DNA of 16,693 nucleotides from Candidatus Omnitrophota bacterium (GTDB lineage: Bacteria > Ratteibacteria > UBA8468 > B48-G9 > JAFGKM01), in the NCBI GenBank assembly GCA_023818745.1, contig JAMWBY010000022.1, positions 1 to 16,693 of the forward strand, read 5' to 3'. How positions within the stretch are numbered: the stretch's first letter is position 1; each line of letters starts with the position of its first letter. Under the pieces are notes generated by a model that was given only the letters and a program-made list of their open reading frames with translations, was not told the origin of the DNA and did no database searches. Shown piece by piece: positions 6,619-14,019 of the stretch. The translations under genes were made by a program, and so were the position numbers.

Positions 6619-7551
6619 ATGAAAAATTTAATTCCTAAAATTCTTATAATAGGTGGACCAACTGCAAGCGGAAAAACAGAAATTTCTTTTAAGATAGCAG
6701 AAGAAATAAATGGTGAGATAATATCTTGCGATAGCAGACAGTTTTATAAAGAAATAAACATAGGAACAGATAAGCCACCTTTATGGATGAGGGAAAAAAT
6801 TCAACATCATTTTATTGATTTTCTTTCTTTAAAGGATGAATTTGATGTTTATCAATATCAAAATCTTGTTATAAAAAAAGTAGAAGAAATTATTTTAAAA
6901 GAGAAAATTCCAATAATTGTTGGAGGAAGTGGTTTTTATATAAGAATTTTGTTAAAAGGACTTTTTTCTCTACCAAATGAATTAAAAAAACAACAGAAAA
7001 AAATAAGAGAAAAACTTGAAAAAGAGAAAACAGAAAATTTGTATGAAAGATTGAAAATAATAGACCCTGAAATAGCAAAAAAAATCCACAAAAATGATAG
7101 ATACAGAATTAAAAGAGCCATTGAAATTTATGAATTGACAGGACAAAATATGAGTTATTGGCAGAATAAGAAATCACAGATAACATTAAAAAATATTGGA
7201 GAAGTTCTTTATTTTATTTTATTTAGGGATAGAAATCAGATTTATGAAAGAATTAAACAAAGAGTGGATAAAATGTTTGAAAATGGATGGATAGAAGAAG
7301 TAAAAAAGTTAAAAGAAGGAAGTTTTGAACAATATTTAAAATTTAAAGCACCTATTGGATATAAAGAAATACTTGAATTTTTAGAGCAAAAATATAATTT
7401 TGAACAACTTAGAAATTTAATTATAAAGAAGACAAAGGAATATGCAAGAAAGCAAATTATCTGGTTTAGAAAAGAAGAAGGTATTTTTATAAATTTTTCA
7501 AATGAGAAAGAGGCAATAGAGAAAATTTTAAAAGGTTTTGAAAATGATTGA
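6619..7551 (+). CDS. miaA: tRNA dimethylallyltransferase MiaA
   Basis: A 310-residue protein of normal family length that transfers a dimethylallyl group to N6 of A37 in tRNAs reading UNN codons. The P-loop GGPTASGKT is at residues 12-20, followed by the family signature ISCDSRQFYKEINIGTDKPP (about 35-54), HHFIDF, FDVYQYQ, IIVGGSGFYI and the C-terminal RRAIEIYELTG-like segment (RIKRAIEIYELTG), FKAPIGYKEI and the final TKEYARKQIIWFRKE tRNA-binding stretch. All these are MiaA hallmarks. The start at 6619 leaves eleven residues before the P-loop, as expected. A short 76-base gap separates it from the thymidylate synthase gene, with a possible promoter. Its 3' end overlaps the next gene by 8 bases. 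Confidence 0.97.
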   Translation: MKNLIPKILIIGGPTASGKTEISFKIAEEINGEIISCDSRQFYKEINIGTDKPPLWMREKIQHHFIDFLSLKDEFDVYQYQNLVIKKVEEIILKEKIPIIVGGSGFYIRILLKGLFSLPNELKKQQKKIREKLEKEKTENLYERLKIIDPEIAKKIHKNDRYRIKRAIEIYELTGQNMSYWQNKKSQITLKNIGEVLYFILFRDRNQIYERIKQRVDKMFENGWIEEVKKLKEGSFEQYLKFKAPIGYKEILEFLEQKYNFEQLRNLIIKKTKEYARKQIIWFRKEEGIFINFSNEKEAIEKILKGFEND

Positions 7552-8287
7552 TTGGGCAGGTGGTTTGTTTACTGGATTGATGCTTGCTTTTATTCTGATT
7601 ATTCTTGGAATTGAATTTTATTTTCTAATTTTTGAAAAGATTATAGACAAAGAAACATCAATTTCTGAAACTTTAATTTTTTCTTGCCTTTTTTTAATAA
7701 GCATTATTCTTGTTGTTAAAAAATTGTCTTTATTGGCTATATTTATTCCTCCCCTTGGTCTTGTTTTTATTAGATTTTTACAGGAAAAGAAAGAAAATAT
7801 AATTACTAAAAGAGAAACAGAGGAAAGAATTAAGGAGTTAAAGGAAATTATATCCCAGCAACCAAATAATTTTAAAAGTTATGAAGAACTTGCTAATTTT
7901 TATTTTAAAGAAGAAGATTATGAAAACGCATTAAAATTATATAAAACCGCATATAAACTTAAAGATTTGCCATCTATTAAACAAAAAATAGAAATAACAG
8001 AAAGACAGATAAAAATTAAAAATCAAATTATATGGATATGCAGAAATTGTGGAGAGGATAATTTAAAGGAAAGTGAAAGATGTAAAAATTGTGGTCAACC
8101 TAAAGAAGTTTTAAAATCTATTAAAGAGGATTTAAAACAGACCAAAAAATATTTCATATTTCTTTTAATAACTCCTTTTTTTGTCTTAATTGCTTTTGTT
8201 ATATATATTTACCTACCTTTGTATATTTCACTTTTTATTTTTTTACTTCTTTTGTATTTTGTTATTAGATTTTTTCTTACATATTGA
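7544..8287 (+). CDS. Membrane protein with TPR and zinc-ribbon segments, unknown function
   Basis: Not recognised as a named family. From the ATG at 7544 (a TTG at 7538 is also in frame) it has 247 residues. Hydrophobic segments lie at about 6-30, 43-59 and 61-78. A cytoplasmic-looking middle part (80-200) holds one TPR-like helix pair (NNFKSYEELANFYFKEEDYENALKLYKTAYK, about 109-139) and then a compact zinc ribbon with Cys166-x2-Cys169 and Cys180-x2-Cys183 (CRNCGEDNLKESERCKNCG). Two further membrane segments, at about 203-224 and 225-245, close the protein. The zinc ribbon resembles the RanBP2-like or rubredoxin-like knuckles found in many bacterial membrane proteins, where they mediate protein contacts. 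It overlaps miaA by 8 bases and so is probably cotranslated with it; no functional link to tRNA modification can be shown. Confidence 0.7.
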   Translation: MIDWAGGLFTGLMLAFILIILGIEFYFLIFEKIIDKETSISETLIFSCLFLISIILVVKKLSLLAIFIPPLGLVFIRFLQEKKENIITKRETEERIKELKEIISQQPNNFKSYEELANFYFKEEDYENALKLYKTAYKLKDLPSIKQKIEITERQIKIKNQIIWICRNCGEDNLKESERCKNCGQPKEVLKSIKEDLKQTKKYFIFLLITPFFVLIAFVIYIYLPLYISLFIFLLLLYFVIRFFLTY

Positions 8288-8294
8288 TTTTATT

Positions 8295-8323
8295 TTGAAA
8301 ACTGGCACTTTATAATATATAAT
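8295..8323 (+). promoter_or_regulatory. Probable sigma70 promoter of the purB operon
   Basis: TTGAAA (8295-8300), a 17-base spacer and TATAAT (8318-8323) form a near-consensus promoter. A second TATAAT at 8311-8316 overlaps the spacer. Transcription would start near 8330, almost on top of the GGAGG of purB, giving a very short leader of about 14 bases. It lies in the only gap between the miaA pair and the purB genes. Confidence 0.6.
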
Positions 8324-8343
8324 TTTTAAAATTGGAGGTCAAA

Positions 8344-9639
8344 ATGATACCAAGATATACAAGAAAAGAAATTGCTGAAATATGGAGCGAAGAAAACAAA
8401 TTCAGAAAATATCTTGAAGTTGAAATTGCAGCATTGGAAGGTTGGAGTAAAATTGGAGTGATACCAGAAGAAGCAGTTAAAAAAATAAAAGAAAAAGCAA
8501 AAATTGATATAAATAGAATAAATGAAATAGAAAAAATAACCAATCATGATGTAATTGCTTTTGTTGAGCAGATAAGTGAAACGGTTGGAGATGAAGGGAA
8601 ATATATACATTTTGGACTTACTTCTTCCGATATAATTGATACTTCATATTCTCTAATTTTGAGAGAAGTTGGAAAATTGATTTTAGAAGATATAGAAAAT
8701 CTTATTGAAATTTTAAAAAACAAGGCGATTGAGTATAAAGATACTATTATGATTGGAAGAACACATGGAATTCATGCAGAACCGATAACCCTCGGATTTA
8801 AAATCGGGACCTGGTATTTTGAATTTATAAGAAATAAAGAGAGAATGAAAAGAGCCATTGAAGAGATAAATGTAGGGAAAATTTCTGGTGCAGTTGGAAC
8901 TTTTTCAAATGTTTTACCTGAAGTTGAAGAATATGTTTGTAATAAATTTAACTTAAAAAAAGAAAGATTTTCAACTCAAATAATTTCAAGGGATAGATAT
9001 GCTTATTTTTTATCTATTCTTGGAATTATTGCCTCATCTTGTGAAAAAGTTGCTTTACAGATAAGATTATTACAGCAAACAGAAATATCTGAAATTTTTG
9101 AGCCCTTTGGTAAAGGACAGAAGGGTTCATCTGCAATGCCTCATAAAAGAAATCCTATTTTATGTGAAAGAGTTTGTGGACTTGCAAGAGTAATAAAGAA
9201 AAATGTAAATGTTGCTCTTGAAAATGTTGCTCTATGGCATGAAAGAGACATAAGTCATTCTTCTGCAGAAAGAATAATTTTACCTGAATCAACAATTTTA
9301 CTTGATTATATTCTAAATCTTTTAATTAGGATTATTGATGGAATGGAAGTTAAAAAAGAAAATATGGATAAAAATTTGAAACTTTTAAATAATGTTTATT
9401 TTTCTCAAAAATTACTCAATGCACTTGTTTTAAAAGGTGTTTCAAGAAAACAAGCATATGAGGTTATCCAGAAACTTTCTTTTTGGGCAATGAATGAAAG
9501 AGTTGACTTTTGTGATGTTGCACAAAAAGATGATTTTATCAGGAAATACATAAATGAAGATGAATTAAACCAGATATTTGATGTAAAACAACTTCTTAAA
9601 AATCTCAATAAAATTTTTAAATATATTGAGGAAGGATGA
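8344..9639 (+). CDS. purB: Adenylosuccinate lyase
   Basis: A 431-residue protein from the ATG at 8344, chosen because GGAGG (8334-8338) ends five bases upstream; the in-frame TTG at 8332 is inside that SD sequence. It belongs to the fumarase/aspartase superfamily: signature GSSAMPHKRNP at 261-271 with the mobile-loop catalytic serine (Ser262/263), TSSD at 93-96, and the general base region GRTHGIHAEP with His141. Length and residue numbers match the Bacillus subtilis type. It cleaves SAICAR to AICAR and adenylosuccinate to AMP, both releasing fumarate, in purine synthesis. No other pur genes are adjacent. It leads an operon with the ApgM-like gene, folK and panC; the next start overlaps its stop by four bases. 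Confidence 0.97.
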   Translation: MIPRYTRKEIAEIWSEENKFRKYLEVEIAALEGWSKIGVIPEEAVKKIKEKAKIDINRINEIEKITNHDVIAFVEQISETVGDEGKYIHFGLTSSDIIDTSYSLILREVGKLILEDIENLIEILKNKAIEYKDTIMIGRTHGIHAEPITLGFKIGTWYFEFIRNKERMKRAIEEINVGKISGAVGTFSNVLPEVEEYVCNKFNLKKERFSTQIISRDRYAYFLSILGIIASSCEKVALQIRLLQQTEISEIFEPFGKGQKGSSAMPHKRNPILCERVCGLARVIKKNVNVALENVALWHERDISHSSAERIILPESTILLDYILNLLIRIIDGMEVKKENMDKNLKLLNNVYFSQKLLNALVLKGVSRKQAYEVIQKLSFWAMNERVDFCDVAQKDDFIRKYINEDELNQIFDVKQLLKNLNKIFKYIEEG

Positions 9640-10655
9640 AATACATAATTTTTGCTCTTCATGGCTATCTTGAATTATTTAAGAGAAAAGAGGGGAAAAC
9701 ATTATTTGAATATGCTAAAAAATATAATTTTGAAAATTTTATGGAAAATGGAAGATGGGGATATTTATTATTTGATAAATCACTTGAAAAAAGTTATTTT
9801 AAATTTTTCTGTTCAGATAAAGATTTTCCAGGAGTATCATTTTTAAGAGCATTAAGATATAAAATTAAAATAAATAAAAATGATGTTTTCTGGCTTGGTG
9901 AATTTGTTTTTTCGTTTAACAATAAAATCATTGAAACAGAAATTAATCTGAATCCAAATGAGAAAAAAGTTCTTTTAGAAGAGATAAAAAAACAGAATGG
10001 GTTTGAGTTTTATATTTTTGAAAAAGATATAATTTTGAAATTTTTAGAACAATTACCACGTATAGAAAACAATTTCCCAAATAGAATTAAAAATCAAAAA
10101 ATTGACAATATTCTTTTTAAACAAAAATCTTTTGAAAAATTGAATAAACTTATGAAAGAATCACTGGACATCCTTAATAATCACCCTATTAATAAGGTAA
10201 GATTGGACCTTAATGAACCAGCAGCAAATTTTCTTTACTTTTTTGGTATGGGTAAATATGAAGAAAAAGTTGATTTAAAAGAAATTATAAGAAAAAAAAT
10301 TTTTTATTTTTCTGAAAAAAATATTTTAGATGGACTTGTTGAATTTTTTAGAATTGAGAAAACTGGTGAGATATTTGATATAAAAGATGAATGTATTTAT
10401 TGGTTTGATTTTTTTCTTGATTGTAAAACAGGTCCTTCAATATGGGTTAAAAATTTTGAAATTTTTTCAAATGACTTTCTTGGGAAAATTCCATTTAGAC
10501 AGGATGCCAGATTTTTATTTGTTTTTGACCCATTTATTGATGAAAATAAAGAGTATGAGAAAACAACTTCTCTTTTTCTTGCTGTCAATTTTCCCAATAG
10601 ATTAAAAAATAAATATAAAAAATCCTCTTTATTATTTGAAAAATTCATTGAGTAA
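9636..10655 (+). CDS. Degenerate ApgM-type phosphoglycerate mutase homologue, probably not catalytic
   Basis: A 339-residue protein whose order of segments follows the cofactor-independent phosphoglycerate mutase family (ApgM/TIGR02535, alkaline phosphatase superfamily). Matching stretches: MKYIIFALHGYLE..GKTLFEYAKKYNFENFMENGRWG (1-42), NKNDVFWLGEFVFSFNN (80-97), LNKLMKESLDILNNHPINKVR (168-189, with the family's NHPxN at 182-186), EPAANFLYFFGMGK (194-207) and a C-terminal FLFVFDPFID (293-302). Catalytic positions are changed. The opening DG metal aspartate is His9-Gly10. The GSD nucleophile segment is shortened and reads KSY (Ser53, no following Asp). The metal-binding DExxH-type motif reads DCKTGPS (262-268). 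The DH-TP motif reads DPFID. The reading frame is intact and sits between purB and folK with four-base and one-base overlaps, so it is expressed rather than decaying. Metal-dependent mutase activity seems unlikely; a structural or regulatory role is inferred, unproven. Confidence 0.65.
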   Translation: MKYIIFALHGYLELFKRKEGKTLFEYAKKYNFENFMENGRWGYLLFDKSLEKSYFKFFCSDKDFPGVSFLRALRYKIKINKNDVFWLGEFVFSFNNKIIETEINLNPNEKKVLLEEIKKQNGFEFYIFEKDIILKFLEQLPRIENNFPNRIKNQKIDNILFKQKSFEKLNKLMKESLDILNNHPINKVRLDLNEPAANFLYFFGMGKYEEKVDLKEIIRKKIFYFSEKNILDGLVEFFRIEKTGEIFDIKDECIYWFDFFLDCKTGPSIWVKNFEIFSNDFLGKIPFRQDARFLFVFDPFIDENKEYEKTTSLFLAVNFPNRLKNKYKKSSLLFEKFIE

Positions 10656-11170
10656 TGGAAAGGGTAGTTTTAGCAATTGGGAGTAATAAAGGAAATAGAT
10701 ACCAAAATATAATCAAAGGGATAAAACAACTTGAAAAATATGTAAAAATAAAAAAAATCTCTCCTTTTTATAAAAATCCACCTATTGGTGCAAAAGGTGG
10801 GAATTTTTTAAATGGTGCTGTTGAAATTGAAACCGACCTTTTACCTTATGAACTTTTAAAACTTTTAAAAAACATAGAGAAAAAAATCGGCAGAAAATTC
10901 CCTCATAAAAAAAATGATGCAAGAGAAATTGATTTTGATATAATTTTTTATGGAAATAAAATAATTAAAACAAAAAATCTTAAAATACCTCATCAGAAAT
11001 TCAGAAAAAGGGAATTTGTATTGAAACCTTTATGTGAAATTATTCCTGATTATATTGATCTTGAAACAAATAAGAACATAAAAGAAATTTACGAGGAGTT
11101 TAAAAATGAAAATATTGAAAAAAATAAAGGATATAAGAAAAGAGATTGGGAAAATAAAGAAAGAAGGTAA
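10655..11170 (+). CDS. folK: 2-amino-4-hydroxy-6-hydroxymethyldihydropteridine diphosphokinase
   Basis: HPPK of folate synthesis, 171 residues, transferring pyrophosphate from ATP to the pterin alcohol. Signature segments: VVLAIGSNKGNRYQNI (4-19), ISPFYKNPPIG (35-45), NFLNGAVEIET, the Mg-binding REIDFDIIFYG with Asp93 and Asp95, and IPHQKFRKREFVLKPLCEI. The start shares one base with the TAA stop of the preceding gene. The C-terminal 22 residues are Lys/Glu/Asn-rich (NENIEKNKGYKKRDWENKERR), lie beyond the usual HPPK fold and coincide with the 65-base overlap into panC, so they are probably an extension created by that overlap. folP and folB are not present in the window. Confidence 0.95.
   Translation: MERVVLAIGSNKGNRYQNIIKGIKQLEKYVKIKKISPFYKNPPIGAKGGNFLNGAVEIETDLLPYELLKLLKNIEKKIGRKFPHKKNDAREIDFDIIFYGNKIIKTKNLKIPHQKFRKREFVLKPLCEIIPDYIDLETNKNIKEIYEEFKNENIEKNKGYKKRDWENKERR
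11093..11098 (+). promoter_or_regulatory. Shine-Dalgarno of panC inside folK
   Basis: GAGGAG, seven bases before the panC ATG, lies inside the folK coding sequence. It shows that panC really starts 65 bases before the folK stop. Confidence 0.7.
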
Positions 11171-11957
11171 AATAATTGGTTTTGTCCCAACGATGGGTTA
11201 TCTTCACAAAGGTCATATTTCTTTAATAAGAAAAGCAAAAAAGCAATCTGATTATGTTGTTGTTAGTATTTTTGTCAACCCAACACAGTTTGGTCCAGAA
11301 GAAGATTTTGAAAGGTATCCCAGAGATATAAAAAGAGATATAGAAATTCTTAAAAATGAAAAAGTTGATTTACTTTTTAATCCTGAAGTAGATGAAATGT
11401 ATAAAGAAGATTTTAAAACATGGGTTTATGTTGACGAATTTTCTGAGATATTTGAAGGCAAATTTAGACCAGGTCATTTTAAAGGCGTTTGCACAGTAGT
11501 TTTGAAATTGTTTAATATTATTCAGCCAGATAAGGCATATTTTGGATGGAAGGATGCACAGCAATTGATAATCATAAAAAAAATGGTTAACGATTTAAAT
11601 ATTCCAGTAAAAATTATACCTTGTCCTACAATTAGAGAAGAAGATGGTCTTGCAAGTAGTTCAAGGAATGTATATTTAGATGAGAGAGAAAGAAGCAAGG
11701 CATTATGTTTATATAGGGCACTTAAAAGGATAGAACAACTTGTAAAAAAAGAAAAAATATATAACCGTGAGATTTTGTTAAAAGAAGGCAGAACAATTAT
11801 TGAAAAGGAAGAAAATGTTGAACTTCAATACCTTGAAATGGTGAAAATAAATGATTTAAAAAAAGTTGAAAAAGTTGAGAAAGGAACAATAATTTTGGGA
11901 GCAATAAAAATAGGTAAAATTCGCTTAATTGATAACCTCTTGATAAAAAAATTTTAA
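11106..11957 (+). CDS. panC: Pantothenate synthetase
   Basis: A 283-residue pantoate-beta-alanine ligase, the last step of pantothenate (vitamin B5) synthesis. Motifs: nucleotide-binding PTMGYLHKGH (28-37), VSIFVNPTQFGPEEDF (53-68), YPR, FRPGHFKGV (120-128), FGWKDAQQL (146-154) and REEDGLASSSRN (177-188). These are the standard PanC set; the Trp in FGWKD replaces the more common Glu or Gln. GAGGAG at 11093-11098 lies seven bases ahead of the ATG at 11106, within folK, and supports this start despite a 65-base overlap with the folK reading frame. panB and panD are not adjacent. It ends the purB operon; the next gene has its own promoter. Confidence 0.97.
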   Translation: MKILKKIKDIRKEIGKIKKEGKIIGFVPTMGYLHKGHISLIRKAKKQSDYVVVSIFVNPTQFGPEEDFERYPRDIKRDIEILKNEKVDLLFNPEVDEMYKEDFKTWVYVDEFSEIFEGKFRPGHFKGVCTVVLKLFNIIQPDKAYFGWKDAQQLIIIKKMVNDLNIPVKIIPCPTIREEDGLASSSRNVYLDERERSKALCLYRALKRIEQLVKKEKIYNREILLKEGRTIIEKEENVELQYLEMVKINDLKKVEKVEKGTIILGAIKIGKIRLIDNLLIKKF

Positions 11958-12023
11958 ATTAATAAAAGAAATTAGAAAAAGCAGAGATAAATTTAAGGAA
12001 GAGGGAAAATTTTATGTTATAAA

Positions 12024-12035
12024 TTTGTATACAAA
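12024..12035. promoter_or_regulatory. Palindromic operator candidate TTTGTATACAAA
   Basis: A perfect 12-base palindrome, 32 bases upstream of the -35 hexamer of the regulator gene. The half TGTATA recurs at 12026, 12056 and 12087, that is at 30- and 31-base steps (about three helical turns), with the last copy covering the -10. It resembles the Bacillus AraR operator core TTTGTAC-GTACAAA but is two bases shorter at the centre. The adjacent AraR-like regulator is the natural candidate to bind it and control its own transcription. Confidence 0.5.
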
Positions 12036-12066
12036 AAAATTAAATTGAAAAATTTTGTATAAAAAC

Positions 12067-12094
12067 TTGACAAATTTTTAAATATATGTATAAT
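12067..12094 (+). promoter_or_regulatory. Near-consensus sigma70 promoter of the regulator gene
   Basis: TTGACA (12067-12072), a 16-base spacer and TATAAT (12089-12094) match both consensus hexamers exactly, the best promoter in the window. Transcription would start near 12101, just ahead of the GGAG ribosome-binding site (12102-12105) and ATG 12114. It follows the panC stop by about 110 bases; the rest of that gap (11958-12066) holds the TTTGTATACAAA palindrome and no gene. Confidence 0.75.
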
Positions 12095-12113
12095 TGATAT
12101 CGGAGAATAAAAT

Positions 12114-13154
12114 ATGGTTAAAACTGTTTTGTGGAAAGACATATATGAGAAGTTAAGGACTGAAATTAAAAGTGGGAAATATAAAAGTGGAGATAAATTT
12201 TTAAGAATCAAAGATATATGCAAGAAATTTAATGTAAGTGAGATAACAGCAAGAAGAATACTTGATGAACTTGAGAAAGAGAGATTAATCAAACAGAGAC
12301 AGAGAATAGGTTCAATTATAAAAATAAGAAAAAGAAATAAAATATATTTTTTAATTTCATCAAACTTGGATGTAAAAAACCTATCCTCCTTACATATAAT
12401 TCAGGCGCGGATTTTTAAAGGTATATTTGAGAAAAGTATAGAAGAGAAAGTAGAAATTGAATTTGTTAGTGATAATATTGATTTTGAAAATTTAAAAAAA
12501 GAAAATGTATATATGATTTCATACCACACATTAAATTCTGATATTGAAGAAAAAGTTTTAAATACAAAAGATGGTTCAAATATAATTCTGATTCATTCAA
12601 CTATTCCATTTCCCAATCTTCATACGGTAAGGATAGATTTATATAAAAGTGCTTATTTAGCAACAAAACATTTACTGGAAAGAAACTATAGAAAGATTGG
12701 ATTTATAACAGGTAGATTAGATGATGAATGGTTTTTACCAAGATTTGAAGGTTATTTATCAGCGTTAAAGGAGAAAAGAATTGGTTTTGATATTGGACTT
12801 GTAAGGGTTACAGATGGTTTAAATAAGGAGGAAGATTGGGAAGCGATTGAAGAATTATTGAATTTAAAAGAGCGGCCAGATGCAATTTTTTGTGCTAATG
12901 ATGTAAGAGCAATAAATGTTCTTGAGTATTGCAACAGGAAAAATATAAAAGTCCCTGAAGAATTAGCGATATGTGGTTTTGACAATATACCTGATACCGA
13001 GACAACACTACCACCATTAACTACAGTAGATACAAAACTTGAACAATTAGGAGAAAAAAGTATTGAACTTGGGATTGAATTACTTGAGGGAAGGATAAAA
13101 GAGATAAAAGATATAATAATAGAGCCAGAACTTATAATAAGGCAAACGACCTAA
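12114..13154 (+). CDS. GntR/LacI hybrid transcriptional regulator (AraR-like)
   Basis: A 346-residue repressor-type regulator. Residues about 5-70 form a GntR winged helix (WKDIYEKLRTEIKSGKYKSGDKF, KFNVSEITARRILDELEKERLI, with wing QRQRIGSIIKI). From about 75 to the end lies a LacI/periplasmic-binding-protein-like effector domain: RIDLYKSAYLATKHLLERNYRKIGFITG (about 174-201), RFEGYLSALKEK, RPDAIFCANDVRAINVLEY (about 258-276) and LAICGFDNIPDTETTLPPLTTVD. This GntR-LacI chimera is the AraR architecture, so a sugar or sugar-derivative ligand is likely, although arabinose specificity cannot be claimed. The start is set by GGAG eight bases upstream. It probably regulates itself through the palindromic elements in its promoter. 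The pseudopilin gene follows after 16 bases and is probably cotranscribed. Confidence 0.93.
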   Translation: MVKTVLWKDIYEKLRTEIKSGKYKSGDKFLRIKDICKKFNVSEITARRILDELEKERLIKQRQRIGSIIKIRKRNKIYFLISSNLDVKNLSSLHIIQARIFKGIFEKSIEEKVEIEFVSDNIDFENLKKENVYMISYHTLNSDIEEKVLNTKDGSNIILIHSTIPFPNLHTVRIDLYKSAYLATKHLLERNYRKIGFITGRLDDEWFLPRFEGYLSALKEKRIGFDIGLVRVTDGLNKEEDWEAIEELLNLKERPDAIFCANDVRAINVLEYCNRKNIKVPEELAICGFDNIPDTETTLPPLTTVDTKLEQLGEKSIELGIELLEGRIKEIKDIIIEPELIIRQTT

Positions 13155-13155
13155 A

Positions 13156-13164
13156 AAGGAGGTG
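13156..13164 (+). promoter_or_regulatory. Strong Shine-Dalgarno of the pseudopilin gene
   Basis: AAGGAGGTG, continuing as AT, is complementary over its length to the usual 16S rRNA 3' end and lies six bases before the ATG at 13171. It occupies almost the entire gap after the regulator stop. Confidence 0.75.
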
Positions 13165-13170
13165 ATTGAA

Positions 13171-13977
13171 ATGTTTGTAAAAAGGATTACAAAAGAAAAA
13201 CAAATAAAGGAGATGATAAAAATGTGCAAAGGGAAAAGAAAAGGTTTTACGTTAATAGAGTTACTTGTGGTAGTGGCGATAATTGCGATTTTAGCAGCGA
13301 TGCTCTTACCTGCATTAAGTAAAGCAAGAGAAAGAGCACGTCAAGCAGTTTGTATGAATAATTTAAAACAATGTGGATTGGCTCTTTATATGTATGCAAA
13401 TGATTATGAGGAATATCTCCCTCCGATGCGTTACAATGAAGGTGGTTGGTTTGCTTGGAATGAACTTATTATTCCCTATCTTTTTACAGGTAAAAAAATA
13501 ACAGATTATCAATTTGGAGTGATGAAGACAACGAGAAGTGGAAGTAAACCTATTATGGCATGTCAATCTGCAAGACCAGAAATTAAAACTAGAAATAGTG
13601 ATACATATACCTATGGTGTAAATTATGGTTGGAGAGATGACACTTTTGCTCCATTTGGTATTTATATAACAAATACTTCTTACAAAGGTTCTAAAAAATT
13701 AAGTCAGATAAAAAACCAAAAATGTTTTCTTGTTACAGATGCTACAAATATTTGGATTTTAAACATTATACTTGATAATCCATTTGATATTGATACGGAT
13801 GGAGATGGTATAAAAGATTCCCATTCAGGAACTTCTATTTATTTCCCAAGAAGTTGGTATAACTACCTTGCTCCAAGGCATTCAAAAGGATTAAATGCAC
13901 TTTTAGCAGATGGGTCTGTAAAATATATTCCTTTTTTAGAATTTATAACAAATTTAGATTATTGGCGTATAAGATAG
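13171..13977 (+). CDS. Prepilin-type protein with H-X9-DG motif
   Basis: A 268-residue type II secretion/type IV pilin-like protein. The class III signal is KGKRKG|FTLIELLVVVAIIAILAAMLLPAL: cleavage after Gly25, Glu at position +5 of the mature chain, then a hydrophobic helix and KARERARQAVCMNNLKQ. Prepilin peptidase would remove the leader and methylate Phe. The C-terminal motif H-x9-DG (PRHSKGLNALLADGSVKY) marks the pseudopilin group abundant in Planctomycetes, Lentisphaerota and Omnitrophota-like genomes. A Ca-binding-like DIDTDGDGIKDS loop of thrombospondin type 3 kind lies at about residue 209. ATG 13171 has the strong SD sequence; ATG 13222, preceded by GGAG, would give a shorter MCKGKRKG leader typical of prepilins, so dual initiation is possible. 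No pilus assembly genes are nearby. Surface display or substrate handling with the next gene is inferred. Confidence 0.92.
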   Translation: MFVKRITKEKQIKEMIKMCKGKRKGFTLIELLVVVAIIAILAAMLLPALSKARERARQAVCMNNLKQCGLALYMYANDYEEYLPPMRYNEGGWFAWNELIIPYLFTGKKITDYQFGVMKTTRSGSKPIMACQSARPEIKTRNSDTYTYGVNYGWRDDTFAPFGIYITNTSYKGSKKLSQIKNQKCFLVTDATNIWILNIILDNPFDIDTDGDGIKDSHSGTSIYFPRSWYNYLAPRHSKGLNALLADGSVKYIPFLEFITNLDYWRIR

Positions 13978-14013
13978 AAAAAAATGATAACAATGAAAGT
14001 GCACAATTTAAGA

Positions 14014-14019
14014 TATAAT
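14014..14019 (+). promoter_or_regulatory. Possible -10 element before the secreted protein gene
   Basis: TATAAT lies 75 bases upstream of ATG 14094, in the 116-base gap after the pseudopilin gene, with no good -35 hexamer at 16-18 bases. GTGCAC (13999-14004) and GTGCAT (14031-14036) flank it at a 32-base step. The gap otherwise shows no gene or terminator. Confidence 0.25.
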
